A stretch of DNA of 64,000 nucleotides from Pseudomonadota bacterium (GCA_018241995.1 JAFECT010000006.1:1-64000); one strand, 5' to 3'. Positions 17,117-26,820 are shown, numbered from the stretch's first letter. The notes: generated from the sequence alone by a model not told the origin. Program-made: numbers and translations.

Positions 17117-20100
17117 ATGTTGTTGGAAAGCGAGACGGACCTGAGGCTGGTGCTCGGGGCGATAGCCGTTGTGGCGTCGCTGCTGGCCCTGCTCGGCTTC
17201 TTCTTGCTGGCCCGCGCGCGGGCCGCGCTGCATCGCTCGACCGAGTCCCTGTCCAAGACCGAGGTCGGCGCCGACCTGACCGAGCGGCGGATGTTCACCA
17301 TCCTGCAGGCCATCCCGGTGGCCCTGGTCGAGACCGACACCTCCGGCAAGTTCACCTTCGCCAACCGGGCGGCGCACCAGCTGCTGGGCCGCAAGGATTC
17401 CGAGCTTCTGGGCCTGAGGTTCCACTCGGCCACCTGGGGCATCACCTATCCCGACGGCCGCCTGATCCCGCCCGACCTGCTGCCCGCCGCGCGCGCGTTG
17501 CGCGGCCAGACGGTCAAGGGCTTCCAGCACCTGATCGTCAATCCGAACACCCGCAAGAAGATGCTGGTCTCGGTCACCGCCATGCCGATCCTGAACGACG
17601 TGGGCGAGGTGATCGGCTCGTCGGCCGCCATCGTCGAGACCGAGGGCCTGACCAATCCGGCGCCGGAGTTCGAGGAGGAGCTGAAGCCCCGCTACTTCGA
17701 TATCGCCGGCGTGATGCTGCTGGCTCTGGGCCGCGACGGCAAGGTCCGCGACATCAACCAGTACGGCGCCGAGATTCTCGGTCAGTCGGTGAACGAGGTG
17801 CTGGGCCGGGACTGGATCTCCGACTTCCTGCCGCCCGAAGACCATGCCGAGGCTCGCGCCGCCTTCGACCACATCGTCGAGGGCCGCAAGGACATGCCCG
17901 AGCAGGGCGAGGGCTGGATCGTGCGCGCCGACGGGCAGCGGCGGCTGATCTCCTGGCGCGGCTCGGTGGTGCGCGACGACCGTGGCCGGGTGATCGCCAC
18001 GCTCAGCTCCGGCGAGGACATCACGGAGGCCCGAGCGGCCGAGGATCGCGCCCGCGAGGTGCAGGACACCTTGCGCCTGGCCCAGGAGGCTGGCGAAGTC
18101 GGCGTATGGAGCGTCACGCCGGCCACTGGCGGGTACTACAACAGCCCCGCCATCCTGAAGATCTGGGGCCTGCCGGAGGACTCCAACCCCGATCCGGCGC
18201 TGCAGCTCTCGATGATCCATCCGGACGACCGCGATCGCGCCTCGGAGTGCTTCCAGGCGGCTTGGCGCGGCGAGACCCCAGGCTATTCCTGCGACTACCG
18301 CATCATCCGGCCGGACGGCGAGGTGCGCTGGGTGGCCGGGCGCGGCGAGGTGGTGCGCGACGAGAAGGGTAAACCCTTGAGCGTTCGCGGGGTCGGCTAC
18401 GACATCACCGACTTGAAGACTGCAGAGGCCACCGTCGCCGAACAGACCACTCGGGTGGACGCGGCCCAAGCCGCGCTCGCCGCCAGCGAGGCCCGCTTCG
18501 AGAGTTTCGCCGAGGCGATGCACGACGTGATGTGGATGATGGACCTCAAAGAGCGCCGCATCGTCCACGTCAACCAGGCCTACGACCGCATCTGGGGCGA
18601 GTCGCGCCAGTTCCTGATCGACGACCTGGAGCGCTGGCGCACCATGGTCGTGCCGGAAGACGCTCATCGCGTGGCTGAAGGCAATGCGCGGCTGGGCCAG
18701 GGCGAGACCCGCGAGGTCGAGTTCCGCATCCGCCGGCCCGACAACGGCGAAGAGCGGGTGCTGCAGGATTCCGCCTTCGTCATCCCCGGCGAGGACGGTC
18801 AGCCGCGGCTGATCGCCGGCATCTGCCGCGACGTGACTGAGCAGCGCCGCGCCGATGCGGCGCTGAAGGATTCCGAAGCCCGCTTCCGCACCCTCGTGGA
18901 GGTGGTGCCCCAACTGGTCTGGTCCACGCGCGCGGACGGCTGGTGCGATTACCTTAGCCCGGGCTGGGTCGAATACGCCGGTGGCCGGGAGGAGGACTAC
19001 CACGGGATCGGATGGCAGGAGCTGCTGCATCCCGACGATCGCGCGAGCGTGGCCGCGGCGTGGAACGCGGCGGTCTCTGGCGCGGCGCCCTACAATATCA
19101 CCTACCGTCTGCGCGGCCGGGACGGCGGCTACCGCTGGTTCCAGGCGCGCGGCGCGGCCATGCGTGACGACCAGGGCCAGATCGTGCGCTGGTTCGGCTC
19201 GACGACCGACGTGACCGATATGGTCGAGGCGCGCGACGACCTCGAGCGGCGGGTGGCCGAGCGGACGCGCGAACTCGAGGAAGCCAACGAGGACCGGCGC
19301 AAGACCGAGCAGGCCCTGGCCCAGGCCCAGCGGCTGGAGACGGTCGGACGTCTCACGGGCGGCGTGGCGCACGACTTCAACAATCTGCTGACGGTGGTGA
19401 TCGGCGCGCTCGACATGATCCTGCGCCAGGCCGACAAGCCCGACCGCGTGCGGCGCCTGGGCGAAGCGGCCCTGGCCGCAGGGCGCCGCGGCGAGCGCCT
19501 GACGCGCCAGCTTTTGGCCTTCTCGCGCCGGCAGGAGTTCAAGCCCGAGGTCTTGGCCCTGGAGCCGGTGATCCGCGGCTTCGAATCCCTGATGCGCCGG
19601 GCGGTGGACGAATCCATCCCCCTGAACGTGGCGGTCGAGCCGGGACTGGGCTCGGTCAGCCTGGATCCGGTCCAGTTCGAGGCGGCGCTGCTGAATCTGG
19701 TGGTCAACGCCAAGGACGCGGTGGAGGAGGCCGGGCGCGGCGCCATCGCCATCCGCGCGGCCCGCGTTCATCTGGCCGAAGGCGAGATTACCGACGCCGC
19801 GGCCGGGGACTACGTGCGCCTGTCGGTGATCGACACCGGCGCCGGCATGACGCCGGATGTGGCGGCCCGGGCGCTTGAGCCTTTCTTCACCACAAAGGAC
19901 GTGGGCAAGGGCACAGGTCTGGGCCTTGCTCAGGTCTATGGTTTCGCCCGCCAGTCCGGCGGCGGCGTGAAGATCGACAGTACGCCAGGCGAGGGCTCGA
20001 CCGTGTCGGTCTATCTACCGATCATCGAGGTCGAGACGGCGCCGACGACGCCGGCTACGGTCGAACCTGCCTCCGCCGCGCAGATCGCCGGGCACAAGCG

Positions 20101-20461
20101 CGTGCTGCTGGTCGAGGATGACCTGGGCGTGCGCACCGTTGCGGAGAACCTGTTGCTCGAACTCGGCTGCGAGGTCACCACCGCCGAGGACGGGCCCGCG
20201 GCCCTGGCCATGCTCGACGCCATGCCTGAGCTGGACCTGCTGATGACCGACATCGTCATGCCCGGCGGCATGAGCGGCGTTGACCTCGCCAAGGCCGCCC
20301 GGGAGCGCCGTCCGGCGCTGAAGGTGTTGCTCTCCACCGGCTATGCTGGCGAGGCGCTGGACGCCGAGCCGGACGGCAACTGGACGGTGCTGCGCAAGCC
20401 CTATCGCGGGGAAGAGCTGGCCGCCGCCCTGCGCACTGCCCTGGAAGGCGAGCTGGCGTGA
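17117..20461 (+). CDS. Membrane-anchored hybrid histidine kinase with five PAS domains and a C-terminal receiver
   Basis: 1,114 residues from the ATG at 17117, which has GAGGACGGG upstream; a TTG at 17081 would add 12 residues. One N-terminal membrane segment (LVLGAIAVVASLLALLGFFLLA) is followed by five PAS/PAC units (roughly 60-180, 195-315, 320-445, 460-590 and 595-720), a coiled-coil with ERRVAERTRELEEAN, and a HisKA box (GGVAHDFNNLLTVV). The ATPase motifs are LVVNAKDAV, DTGAGM and GTGLGLAQVYG. The receiver has its phospho-acceptor in LLMTDIVMPGG and Lys in VLRKPY. It is the class of kinase that senses redox, light or small ligands; the signal is unknown. No separate response regulator is adjacent. 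Confidence 0.93.
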   Translation: MLLESETDLRLVLGAIAVVASLLALLGFFLLARARAALHRSTESLSKTEVGADLTERRMFTILQAIPVALVETDTSGKFTFANRAAHQLLGRKDSELLGLRFHSATWGITYPDGRLIPPDLLPAARALRGQTVKGFQHLIVNPNTRKKMLVSVTAMPILNDVGEVIGSSAAIVETEGLTNPAPEFEEELKPRYFDIAGVMLLALGRDGKVRDINQYGAEILGQSVNEVLGRDWISDFLPPEDHAEARAAFDHIVEGRKDMPEQGEGWIVRADGQRRLISWRGSVVRDDRGRVIATLSSGEDITEARAAEDRAREVQDTLRLAQEAGEVGVWSVTPATGGYYNSPAILKIWGLPEDSNPDPALQLSMIHPDDRDRASECFQAAWRGETPGYSCDYRIIRPDGEVRWVAGRGEVVRDEKGKPLSVRGVGYDITDLKTAEATVAEQTTRVDAAQAALAASEARFESFAEAMHDVMWMMDLKERRIVHVNQAYDRIWGESRQFLIDDLERWRTMVVPEDAHRVAEGNARLGQGETREVEFRIRRPDNGEERVLQDSAFVIPGEDGQPRLIAGICRDVTEQRRADAALKDSEARFRTLVEVVPQLVWSTRADGWCDYLSPGWVEYAGGREEDYHGIGWQELLHPDDRASVAAAWNAAVSGAAPYNITYRLRGRDGGYRWFQARGAAMRDDQGQIVRWFGSTTDVTDMVEARDDLERRVAERTRELEEANEDRRKTEQALAQAQRLETVGRLTGGVAHDFNNLLTVVIGALDMILRQADKPDRVRRLGEAALAAGRRGERLTRQLLAFSRRQEFKPEVLALEPVIRGFESLMRRAVDESIPLNVAVEPGLGSVSLDPVQFEAALLNLVVNAKDAVEEAGRGAIAIRAARVHLAEGEITDAAAGDYVRLSVIDTGAGMTPDVAARALEPFFTTKDVGKGTGLGLAQVYGFARQSGGGVKIDSTPGEGSTVSVYLPIIEVETAPTTPATVEPASAAQIAGHKRVLLVEDDLGVRTVAENLLLELGCEVTTAEDGPAALAMLDAMPELDLLMTDIVMPGGMSGVDLAKAARERRPALKVLLSTGYAGEALDAEPDGNWTVLRKPYRGEELAAALRTALEGELA

Positions 20462-20477
20462 AGTGCGCCCCGCCGCG

Positions 20478-21020
20478 ATGAAACGGCCGCTGCGACCTGA
20501 GGAGGTGCGGGTCTGGACGCTGGTAGCGCGCACCGTGCGGCCCGCGCGCGGCGCGACCCTGCCCGTCGCCCAGCCCGAGGCCACGCCCGCCAAGGGTAAG
20601 CGCAAGGCGGAGCCGGCTGCGGCGCCGCTGCGCGCGCCGATCCCGGCGCTCTCGGTCAAGCCGGTCGCCATCCCGCTACGCAAGGGCGGTCCCGACGTGA
20701 TCGAGCCCGGCCGCAAGCGCCGTATCGTGCGAGAGCGCGACCCGATCGACGCGCGCATCGACCTGCACGGCCTCAATCAGTTCGCCGCCGAGGATCGTCT
20801 GAAGGCGTTCCTGACAACCGCCCAGGCGCTGGGACACCGCGCGGTGCTGGTGATCACCGGCAAGGGCGTCTCGGGCGAGGGGATAATCCGCCGCCGCGCG
20901 CGCGACTGGCTGGCCGATCAGGCGTTGGCCGGGGTGGTCGCCGGTGTCAGCGTCGCCCACGCTCGCCACGGCGGTGACGGAGCGCTCTACGTCGCGATCA
21001 AGCGCCGGCCGGATCTCTAG
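20478..21020 (+). CDS. Smr/MutS2-domain protein
   Basis: 180 residues from the ATG at 20478, 17 bp after the kinase. A basic, Ala/Pro-rich N-terminal half precedes a C-terminal Smr domain: IDLHGLNQFAAEDRLKAFL, then VLVITGKGVSGEGIIRR and HARHGGDGALYVAIKR. Smr domains are nicking or RNA-cleaving endonuclease modules; DLHG and the GxG-type loop (TGKG) are present. Alphaproteobacteria carry a conserved stand-alone member of this type. Its stop codon overlaps that of the convergent kinase gene (21017-21020). Confidence 0.88.
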   Translation: MKRPLRPEEVRVWTLVARTVRPARGATLPVAQPEATPAKGKRKAEPAAAPLRAPIPALSVKPVAIPLRKGGPDVIEPGRKRRIVRERDPIDARIDLHGLNQFAAEDRLKAFLTTAQALGHRAVLVITGKGVSGEGIIRRRARDWLADQALAGVVAGVSVAHARHGGDGALYVAIKRRPDL

Positions 21021-22009
21021 AGCAGGCCGCGTTCGGCCGCCAAATCCTTCAACGACGCCTGCGGTCGCGGGCCATAGTGGCCGATGACCTCCCAGGCGGA
21101 TAGCGCGCCGAGCGCTCCGCAGACATCCAGCGGCCTGCCATGCGACAGGCCGTAGAGGAAGCCCGCCGCGTACTGGTCGCCGGCCCCGGTGGTGTCGAGC
21201 ACCTTGTCGATGGGGAAGGCGGGAATGATGTGGGCCTCGGCGCCGCGGCGCACCACCGAGCCGTGCTCGCTGCGGGTGAGGGCGGCGATCTCGACCATGC
21301 TCGCCAGCCGGTCGGCGGCGAGGTCGAAGTCGTCGGTCTCGAACAGCGACTTCAGCTCGTTCTCGTTGGCGAAGACCACGTCGATGTGGTCCATGAAGCC
21401 GATCAGCTCCGCACGCCAGCGTTCGACGACGAAGACGTCAGACAGGGTCATCGACACCTTGCGCCCCGCCGCGCGCGCCAGCGCAGCCGCCTTGACGAAG
21501 GCTTCGCGAGCCAGTGGCGCGTCGAACAGATAGCCCTCCAGATAGGTGATCAGGGCGCCTTCGATGACCACGGGATCGACATCTTCCGGAGTCAGGCTGG
21601 TCGCCGCGCCGAGATAGGTCGCCATGGTGCGGTGGCCGTCGGGGGTGACGTTGATCAGGCAGCGCGCTGTCGTGGGGCCGCCGCTGAGCGGGGGAGTGTC
21701 GAAATGGGCGCCGATCGCGCGCACGTCATGGCCGAACACCTGGCCCAGCTGGTCGGCGGCCACCTTGCCGATATAGGCCGCCTTGCCGCCCAGCGAGCAG
21801 ACGCCCGCGACCGTATTTCCCGCCGAGCCGCCGGAGGTCTCCACGCCCGCGGCCATGGCCTCGTAGATCGAGGCGGCGCGCGCCTCGTCGATCAAGGTCA
21901 TGGCGTTCTTGCGCAGGTCCTGCATGGCCAGGAAGTCGTCGCTCGCCGGGGCGATCACGTCGACGATGGCGTTGCCGATGGCGGCGACGTCGTAGGCGGC
22001 GGCGGTCAT
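21017..22009 (-). CDS. PfkB family sugar/nucleoside kinase, adenosine kinase-like
   Basis: 330 residues from the ATG at 22009. The N-terminus has GNAIVDVIAPASDDFL, the first PfkB signature region holds SGGSAGNTVAGVCSLGG, and the second holds DTTGAGDQYAAGFLYGLSHG with the catalytic Asp. These features and the length match the adenosine-kinase-like branch common in alphaproteobacteria. It would phosphorylate adenosine or a related nucleoside with ATP in purine salvage. The frame stays open upstream to 22420, but that is shadow of the next divergent gene. Confidence 0.85.
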   Translation of the reverse strand: MTAAAYDVAAIGNAIVDVIAPASDDFLAMQDLRKNAMTLIDEARAASIYEAMAAGVETSGGSAGNTVAGVCSLGGKAAYIGKVAADQLGQVFGHDVRAIGAHFDTPPLSGGPTTARCLINVTPDGHRTMATYLGAATSLTPEDVDPVVIEGALITYLEGYLFDAPLAREAFVKAAALARAAGRKVSMTLSDVFVVERWRAELIGFMDHIDVVFANENELKSLFETDDFDLAADRLASMVEIAALTRSEHGSVVRRGAEAHIIPAFPIDKVLDTTGAGDQYAAGFLYGLSHGRPLDVCGALGALSAWEVIGHYGPRPQASLKDLAAERGLL

Positions 22010-22131
22010 GGCGGGCTCGTCTGCTGCAGTGGGGAAGCGCGGCTGGTAACAGCGAAGGACCCGGCAAGGCAACGGCGCGCGCGACCAAGGGCGCGCTTGC
22101 AGGCTTCGCCCGCATCGCCTAACGGCCCCGC

Positions 22132-23616
22132 ATGATCCGTACTTTCGTGCTCCTGCTCGCGGCGTTGAGCCTCGTGACGACGCCGGCGACCGCCTTTGCG
22201 CCGAAAAGGAAGGACGCCCACGCGGCGACCTCGCACGGCAAGAAGGGCGCGGGCGACGAGGACTGCGCTCAGCCCACCAAGGCGAAGGGCAAGCACGCGC
22301 CCGCCAAGGGCAAGAAGCCCGCCGCCTGCAAGAACGACGACGGCGGCGCCAAGCACGGCAAGGGCAAGGCGGCCGCCTCCGATGATCAGGCCGATGACTG
22401 CGCGCCCGCCAAGCCTGCAAAGGGCCACGGCAAGCACGCGCCGGCCAAGAAGGCGTCGGCTTCCTGCGGAAAGGGCGCTGCGGGCAAGAGCGCCTCGTCC
22501 AAGGCGGCGCTTCGCGACGCCGACGATAGCGAAGCCGACTGCGCGCCGATCGCGGCCAAGCCCGCCCGCGGCCGCGGCAAACACGCCGCCCCCAAGCCCA
22601 AGACGGGCTCCGCCGCCTGCCGTTCCGGCAAAGGCAGGGAGGCGGCCCATGACGGCGGCGACGATCAGGACTGCGCGCCCGCGCCCAAATCGGCCAAGGG
22701 TCGGGGCAAGCATGCTCCGGCCAAGGGCCACGCCAAGGCGGCCCCTGCCGCCTGCCATGGCGCCAAGGGCAGGGGTTCGGCGTCTCGCGATACGGACGAC
22801 GAGCAGGATTGCGCGCCCGCGCCTAACCCCGCCAAGGGGCGCGGCCGCCATGCGCCGGCCAAGGCGAAGAAGGCTTCGACCGCCTGCCACAAAGGCCGTG
22901 GCGATAACGGCGAGCGCGACAGCCAGGAGGATTGCACGCCCGCGCCTGCGGTCGAGCGCGCCTCCTCCCACGCCGCCAAGGGCAAGGCGGCGCATGGCAA
23001 ACCGGCCAAGGGACGCCACGCCGCGCCCACCAAGGCTTCGCACGGCCACAAGGCCGCTCCGGCCCAGACCCACTGCGTTCGCAAGGCCGACACGCGCGGC
23101 AAGACGCGTGAAGCGCAGCGGGCTGCGCCGGTCTACATCCCGCCGCAGGTCTATTCGGTGCGCCCTGAGCCCAAATCGCGGTTCCAGGGCATGCTGCCGA
23201 CGCCTCAGCCCGACACTCCGGTGGTGACCCAGCAGAGCGCCCCACCCGCTGCGATCGTGCGCCGCAACCCGCCGCCGGGCGTGGTGGTCGAGAACCAGGG
23301 CCGGCCTGATCCCTTCGGCTTCCTGCGCCCGAAGAAACCCCGTCCCGCTACGGCCTCGCACATGACCTTGGCGACCCTGTTGGACCGCACCGACGCGGAC
23401 CTGCGCACCAGCCTGGGCGAGCCCGATCTGAAGCGCAGCGAGGGCGACGGCGCGCTCTGGACCTACCGGCTGCCGGACTGCTCGCTGATGGTGTTCCTGC
23501 ATCGCTCGGCCGGGGCGGCCTGGAAGGTCTCCGGCGCCCAGACCGGGCCTCTGGAGCGCGGCCAGGCCGCGCCGGAGGTGGACGCCTGTCTCAGGACCGC
23601 GGCAGGCAAACCCTAG
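22132..23616 (+). CDS. Secreted Lys/Ala/His-rich protein with six Cys-pair repeats and a BamE-like C-terminal domain
   Basis: 494 residues. Residues 1-22 form a signal peptide (TFVLLLAALSLVTTPATAFA). Residues about 40-315 hold six imperfect repeats of 41-47 residues, each opening with an acidic stretch and DC(A/T)(P/Q), at Cys45, 90, 137, 181, 227 and 268. Five continue with a basic GRGKHAPAK-type core, and each has a second Cys (66, 112, 163, 208, 252, 315). The sixth repeat is degenerate. A Pro-rich linker follows, then a folded domain (LLDRTDADLRTSLGEPDL, LWTYRLPDCSLMVFL) like BamE/SmpA-type modules. Extreme composition means this stretch also has long antisense frames. Function unknown; metal, polyanion or cell-wall binding are possible. 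Confidence 0.85.
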   Translation: MIRTFVLLLAALSLVTTPATAFAPKRKDAHAATSHGKKGAGDEDCAQPTKAKGKHAPAKGKKPAACKNDDGGAKHGKGKAAASDDQADDCAPAKPAKGHGKHAPAKKASASCGKGAAGKSASSKAALRDADDSEADCAPIAAKPARGRGKHAAPKPKTGSAACRSGKGREAAHDGGDDQDCAPAPKSAKGRGKHAPAKGHAKAAPAACHGAKGRGSASRDTDDEQDCAPAPNPAKGRGRHAPAKAKKASTACHKGRGDNGERDSQEDCTPAPAVERASSHAAKGKAAHGKPAKGRHAAPTKASHGHKAAPAQTHCVRKADTRGKTREAQRAAPVYIPPQVYSVRPEPKSRFQGMLPTPQPDTPVVTQQSAPPAAIVRRNPPPGVVVENQGRPDPFGFLRPKKPRPATASHMTLATLLDRTDADLRTSLGEPDLKRSEGDGALWTYRLPDCSLMVFLHRSAGAAWKVSGAQTGPLERGQAAPEVDACLRTAAGKP

Positions 23617-24101
23617 ACCCCGACCACCTGCATCCCCAGCCACTCGGCGATCAGAGCCGGCTTGGCCTCGCCTTCGATCTCGACGGTGACCTCGTACTTG
23701 ATCAGCCAGCGGCCGGGGTCGCGTTCGCTGGCGTCCAGCAGCTTGAAGCGGCCGCGCACCCGCTTGCCCGCGCGAACCGGCTGCAGGAAGCGGATCTTCT
23801 CGAAGCCGTAGTTCACGCCCATCACCACGCCTTTCAAGACCGGCGCCGCTTCGTAGGACATCTTCGAGAGCAGGGAGAGCGTCAGGAACCCATGGGCGAT
23901 GGTCCCGCCGAAGGGTGTCTGGGCCGCGGCCTCGGGATTGACGTGGATGAACTGCCAGTCCTCGGTGGCGTCGGCGAAGGCGTTGATGCGCGCCTGGTCG
24001 ATCTCGATCCAGCCGGAGACGCCAATCTCCTGCCCGGCCTTGGCCTGAAGGTCGGGGCCGGTCATCGAACCGGACGGCAGGCCTGCGGTCGCTTCGCTCA
24101 T
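23613..24101 (-). CDS. MaoC-like (R)-hydratase
   Basis: 162 residues from the ATG at 24101, with a near-perfect ribosome site GGAGGATAGG ending at the ATG. The hot-dog hydratase motif is clear: AFADATEDWQFIHVNPEAA followed by FGGTIAHGFLTLSLL, with Asp and His of the catalytic pair. These enzymes hydrate enoyl-CoA to (R)-3-hydroxyacyl-CoA. The gene starts one base after the stop of the phosphotransferase gene, so they form an operon. Its stop overlaps that of the convergent repeat-protein gene (23613-23616). Confidence 0.9.
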   Translation of the reverse strand: MSEATAGLPSGSMTGPDLQAKAGQEIGVSGWIEIDQARINAFADATEDWQFIHVNPEAAAQTPFGGTIAHGFLTLSLLSKMSYEAAPVLKGVVMGVNYGFEKIRFLQPVRAGKRVRGRFKLLDASERDPGRWLIKYEVTVEIEGEAKPALIAEWLGMQVVGV

Positions 24102-24102
24102 C

Positions 24103-25152
24103 CTATCCTCCATTGGCGATATGCCAGCCCAGCATGGCCGCGCCCTTGGCCACCTCGCCCATGCGTCCGGCGCCCCGGTCCGCGGCGTTGCCGGCCAGGG
24201 CCCGGGCGTAGACCCCCTGGGCGATCCCGGCCAGGCGGAAGAGCGACAGGGCCAGGAAGAAGGTCCAGTCCGGGATATCCGAACGCCCGACCGCCTTGGC
24301 GTAGGTCTCCAGGAACTCCTGCTCGGTCGGCAGGCCCTCGGCGGCGCAATCCAGGCCCATGAGGCCAGGCATGGAGCCCCCCGGCGGCAGGCGCCAGGGC
24401 AGGGCCGCATAGGCGAGGTCCGACAGCGGGTGGCCGAGCGTCGACAGCTCCCAGTCCAGGATCGCCAGGATGCCGGTCCCATCGCGCTGGTAGATCATGT
24501 TGCCGAGGCGGAAGTCGCCGTGGACGATCGTCGTCTCGTCGGTCGTCGGCGCGTGGTCCGGCAGCCAAGCCATCAAGGCGTCCATGGCCGGGATTTCTTC
24601 GGTCTTGGCGGCGAGGTACTGGCGGGTCCAGCGCTCAATCTGGCGGCCCACATAGTTCTCAGGCTTGCCGAAGTCCGACAGGCCGACCGAGGCCGGATCG
24701 ACCCGGTGCAGGGCGGCCAGGGTCCTGGCCAAGTTCTCGTAGATCGGCCGGCGATCCGCCTTGGGCTCGTCCTTCAGCGCGGTGTCGGACAGCACCCGGC
24801 CGTCCACGTGGTCCATGACATAGAAGGCGGAGCCGATGACCGCCTCGTCCTCGCACAGCAACCGCACGCGCGGCACGGGCGCGGCCGTGCCTTCCAGGGC
24901 CCGCATCACCCGAAATTCGCGCTCCACCATGTGGGCTGAGGGCAGGAGCTTGCCGGGCGGCTTCTTGCGCAGCACGAAGCGACGCGAGGGCGTCTCGATC
25001 AAGTAGGTCGGGTTGGATTGGCCGCCCTGGAACTGGCGCACCGTCGCGGGCTCGGAGAAGTCGTCGAGCTCAGCGGCCATCCGGTGGAACAGGGCGCGCT
25101 CGTCCAGTCGATGCTGGGGCAGGGGCTCGATCAGGACCGGTTCGGCGCTCAT
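24103..25152 (-). CDS. Phosphotransferase family protein (ACAD10/11-type APH kinase)
   Basis: 349 residues. The aminoglycoside-phosphotransferase fold is seen in FQGGQSNPTYLIET, RFVLRKKPPGKLLPSAH, the catalytic loop TIVHGDFRLGNMIYQ and the metal-binding ILDWELSTLGHPLSDLAY. This branch matches the kinase module of animal ACAD10/ACAD11, linked to 4-hydroxy-acid breakdown through phosphorylated acyl-CoA intermediates, rather than drug resistance. Its pairing with a MaoC hydratase fits acyl-CoA metabolism. It is followed immediately by the MaoC gene. Confidence 0.88.
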   Translation of the reverse strand: MSAEPVLIEPLPQHRLDERALFHRMAAELDDFSEPATVRQFQGGQSNPTYLIETPSRRFVLRKKPPGKLLPSAHMVEREFRVMRALEGTAAPVPRVRLLCEDEAVIGSAFYVMDHVDGRVLSDTALKDEPKADRRPIYENLARTLAALHRVDPASVGLSDFGKPENYVGRQIERWTRQYLAAKTEEIPAMDALMAWLPDHAPTTDETTIVHGDFRLGNMIYQRDGTGILAILDWELSTLGHPLSDLAYAALPWRLPPGGSMPGLMGLDCAAEGLPTEQEFLETYAKAVGRSDIPDWTFFLALSLFRLAGIAQGVYARALAGNAADRGAGRMGEVAKGAAMLGWHIANGG

Positions 25153-25212
25153 CGGCCAAGGCGTGCCACGCGGGCGCGCAGCGGTAAAGGCTGCCGCTGT
25201 GGAAGCGCCGAG

Positions 25213-26211
25213 TCAGATGTCGCCGGCCAGCACCTGGGAAAACAGCGCGGGATCGACATTGCCGCCGGTCAGCACGATCCCGACCGTCTTGCCCTTGGCG
25301 TCGATCTTCCCCGCCAGAAGCGCCGCCAGCGACACTGCGCCGCCGGGCTCGACCACCAGCTTCAGCCAGCGGAAGGCCCAGCGCATGGCCTCGGCGACCT
25401 CGGCCTCGGAGACCGTCAGGGCTTCGGACAGCAGGGTCCGGTTGATCGGGAAGGTGATTTCGCCAGGCATGGGCGACATCAGGGCGTCGCAGATGGACTG
25501 GGCGCCCGGCGAGTGGGTCACCCGCTCGCCGGCCTTCAGCGACAGGACGTGGTCGTTGTAGACCTCGGGCTCGACCACCCCCATGGCGGTCTTGGGCGAG
25601 AGCGCCTTCACCGCAAGGCCGATGCCGGCCACCACGCCGCCGCCCGAGGCGCCGCAATAGACCGCGTCGAGCTCGGCACCCTCGGCACGGGCCTGGGTGA
25701 CCAGCTCGATCCCGGTCGTGCCCTGGCCGGCGATGACGTAGAAATCGTCGAACGGCGGCACCAACACCGAGCCGCGCTCGGCGGCGATCTCGGCGCCGAT
25801 GGCCTCGCGGCTCTCATTCCACCGGTCGTAGAGGCGAACCTCGCCGCCGAAGGCCTTGACCCCGTCAACCTTCACCTGCGGCGCGTCGTGCGGCATCACG
25901 ATCAGGGCCCGCGTCCCGACCAGCTTCGCCGCCGCCGCGACGCCCTGGGCGTGGTTGCCGGAGGAATAGGCGACGACGCCCCTCTGCTTCTCGTCCTCGG
26001 AGAAGCGGCTGATGCGGTTGTAGGCGCCCCTGAACTTGAAGCTGCCTGAGACCTGCAGCATCTCGGGTTTCAGCAGCACACGGCCGCCGACCCGCTCGTT
26101 CAGCGCCTGGCTCTCGATCAGCGGCGTCTCGATGGCCTTGCCGGCCAAGCGTTTCGCGGCGTCCTCCACATCGGCGAAGGTCGGCAGGATGTGGGCTACG
26201 GGCGCATTCAT
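25213..26211 (-). CDS. PLP-dependent threonine/serine dehydratase-like enzyme
   Basis: 332 residues. The PLP Lys is Lys59 in [11 protein letters not shown], followed by [18 protein letters not shown] and the phosphate-binding glycine loop in [12 protein letters not shown]. There is no C-terminal ACT regulatory domain, so it resembles catabolic threonine dehydratase or serine racemase rather than biosynthetic IlvA. It would convert threonine to 2-oxobutyrate or act on serine or 3-hydroxyaspartate. It overlaps the upstream VOC gene by four bases, so the genes are coupled. Confidence 0.9.
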   Translation of the reverse strand: MNAPVAHILPTFADVEDAAKRLAGKAIETPLIESQALNERVGGRVLLKPEMLQVSGSFKFRGAYNRISRFSEDEKQRGVVAYSSGNHAQGVAAAAKLVGTRALIVMPHDAPQVKVDGVKAFGGEVRLYDRWNESREAIGAEIAAERGSVLVPPFDDFYVIAGQGTTGIELVTQARAEGAELDAVYCGASGGGVVAGIGLAVKALSPKTAMGVVEPEVYNDHVLSLKAGERVTHSPGAQSICDALMSPMPGEITFPINRTLLSEALTVSEAEVAEAMRWAFRWLKLVVEPGGAVSLAALLAGKIDAKGKTVGIVLTGGNVDPALFSQVLAGDI

Positions 26212-26630
26212 TTCGCGAAAACCTGGCTGTCGTCGGCGAAGGCCTTGAACTCGAGCGCATTGCCCGAGGGGTCGAGGAAGAAGCAGGTGGCCTGTTCACC
26301 CGGCAGGCCCTTGAAGCGGATCTGCGGCTCGATGATGAAGCTGACCCCCTGCGCCTTCAGCCGGTCGGTGAGCGCCGTCCATTCGTCGAGCGTCAGGAGC
26401 GCCCCGAAATGGCGCACCGGCACGTCGTGGCCGTCGACCGGATTGGTGGCGACCTTGGACTCCGGCTCGGCCACGTGATGGGCCACGATCTGGTGGCCCC
26501 AGAAGTCGAAATCGACCCAATCCTCGGCCGAACGTCCCTCGGGGCAGCCCAGCAGGCCGCCGTAGAAGGCGCGGGCCTCTTCGATGTCGCGGACCGGAAA
26601 GGCGAGGTGGAAGCGTGGGCGTTCGGTCAT
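26208..26630 (-). CDS. VOC (glyoxalase/dioxygenase superfamily) protein
   Basis: 140 residues from the ATG at 26630. The betaalphabetabetabeta VOC pattern is clear: [35 protein letters not shown] and [17 protein letters not shown], with His, His and Glu as likely metal ligands. It resembles small single-domain glyoxalase-like proteins. The substrate is not evident. It opens the VOC-dehydratase-phosphotransferase-MaoC run on this strand. Confidence 0.85.
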   Translation of the reverse strand: MTERPRFHLAFPVRDIEEARAFYGGLLGCPEGRSAEDWVDFDFWGHQIVAHHVAEPESKVATNPVDGHDVPVRHFGALLTLDEWTALTDRLKAQGVSFIIEPQIRFKGLPGEQATCFFLDPSGNALEFKAFADDSQVFAK

Positions 26631-26820
26631 GCGGGTTGCATAGCGCAGCAGGGCGCGCCTTCGCCACCGGGACAATCTCAAACCGGGTTACAGCGACTGT
26701 CGCGAAAAGGTCGCGCGGCCGTGGGTGGCCTTAACGCCCGGCTTGGCGTATAGGGCGCGCCGACCTTCCCAGAAACTCCGCTAGCCGAGCGCGCGGGCCG
26801 CACCCGCGCAACCAGTCCGT

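Noticed and set aside
17030..19771. 913-residue open frame antisense to the hybrid kinase
   Set aside because: Shadow of the kinase; lacks any family signal.
22006..23643. 545-residue open frame antisense to the Cys-repeat protein
   Set aside because: Produced by the biased composition of the repeat region; the forward frame has a signal peptide and conserved C-terminal domain.
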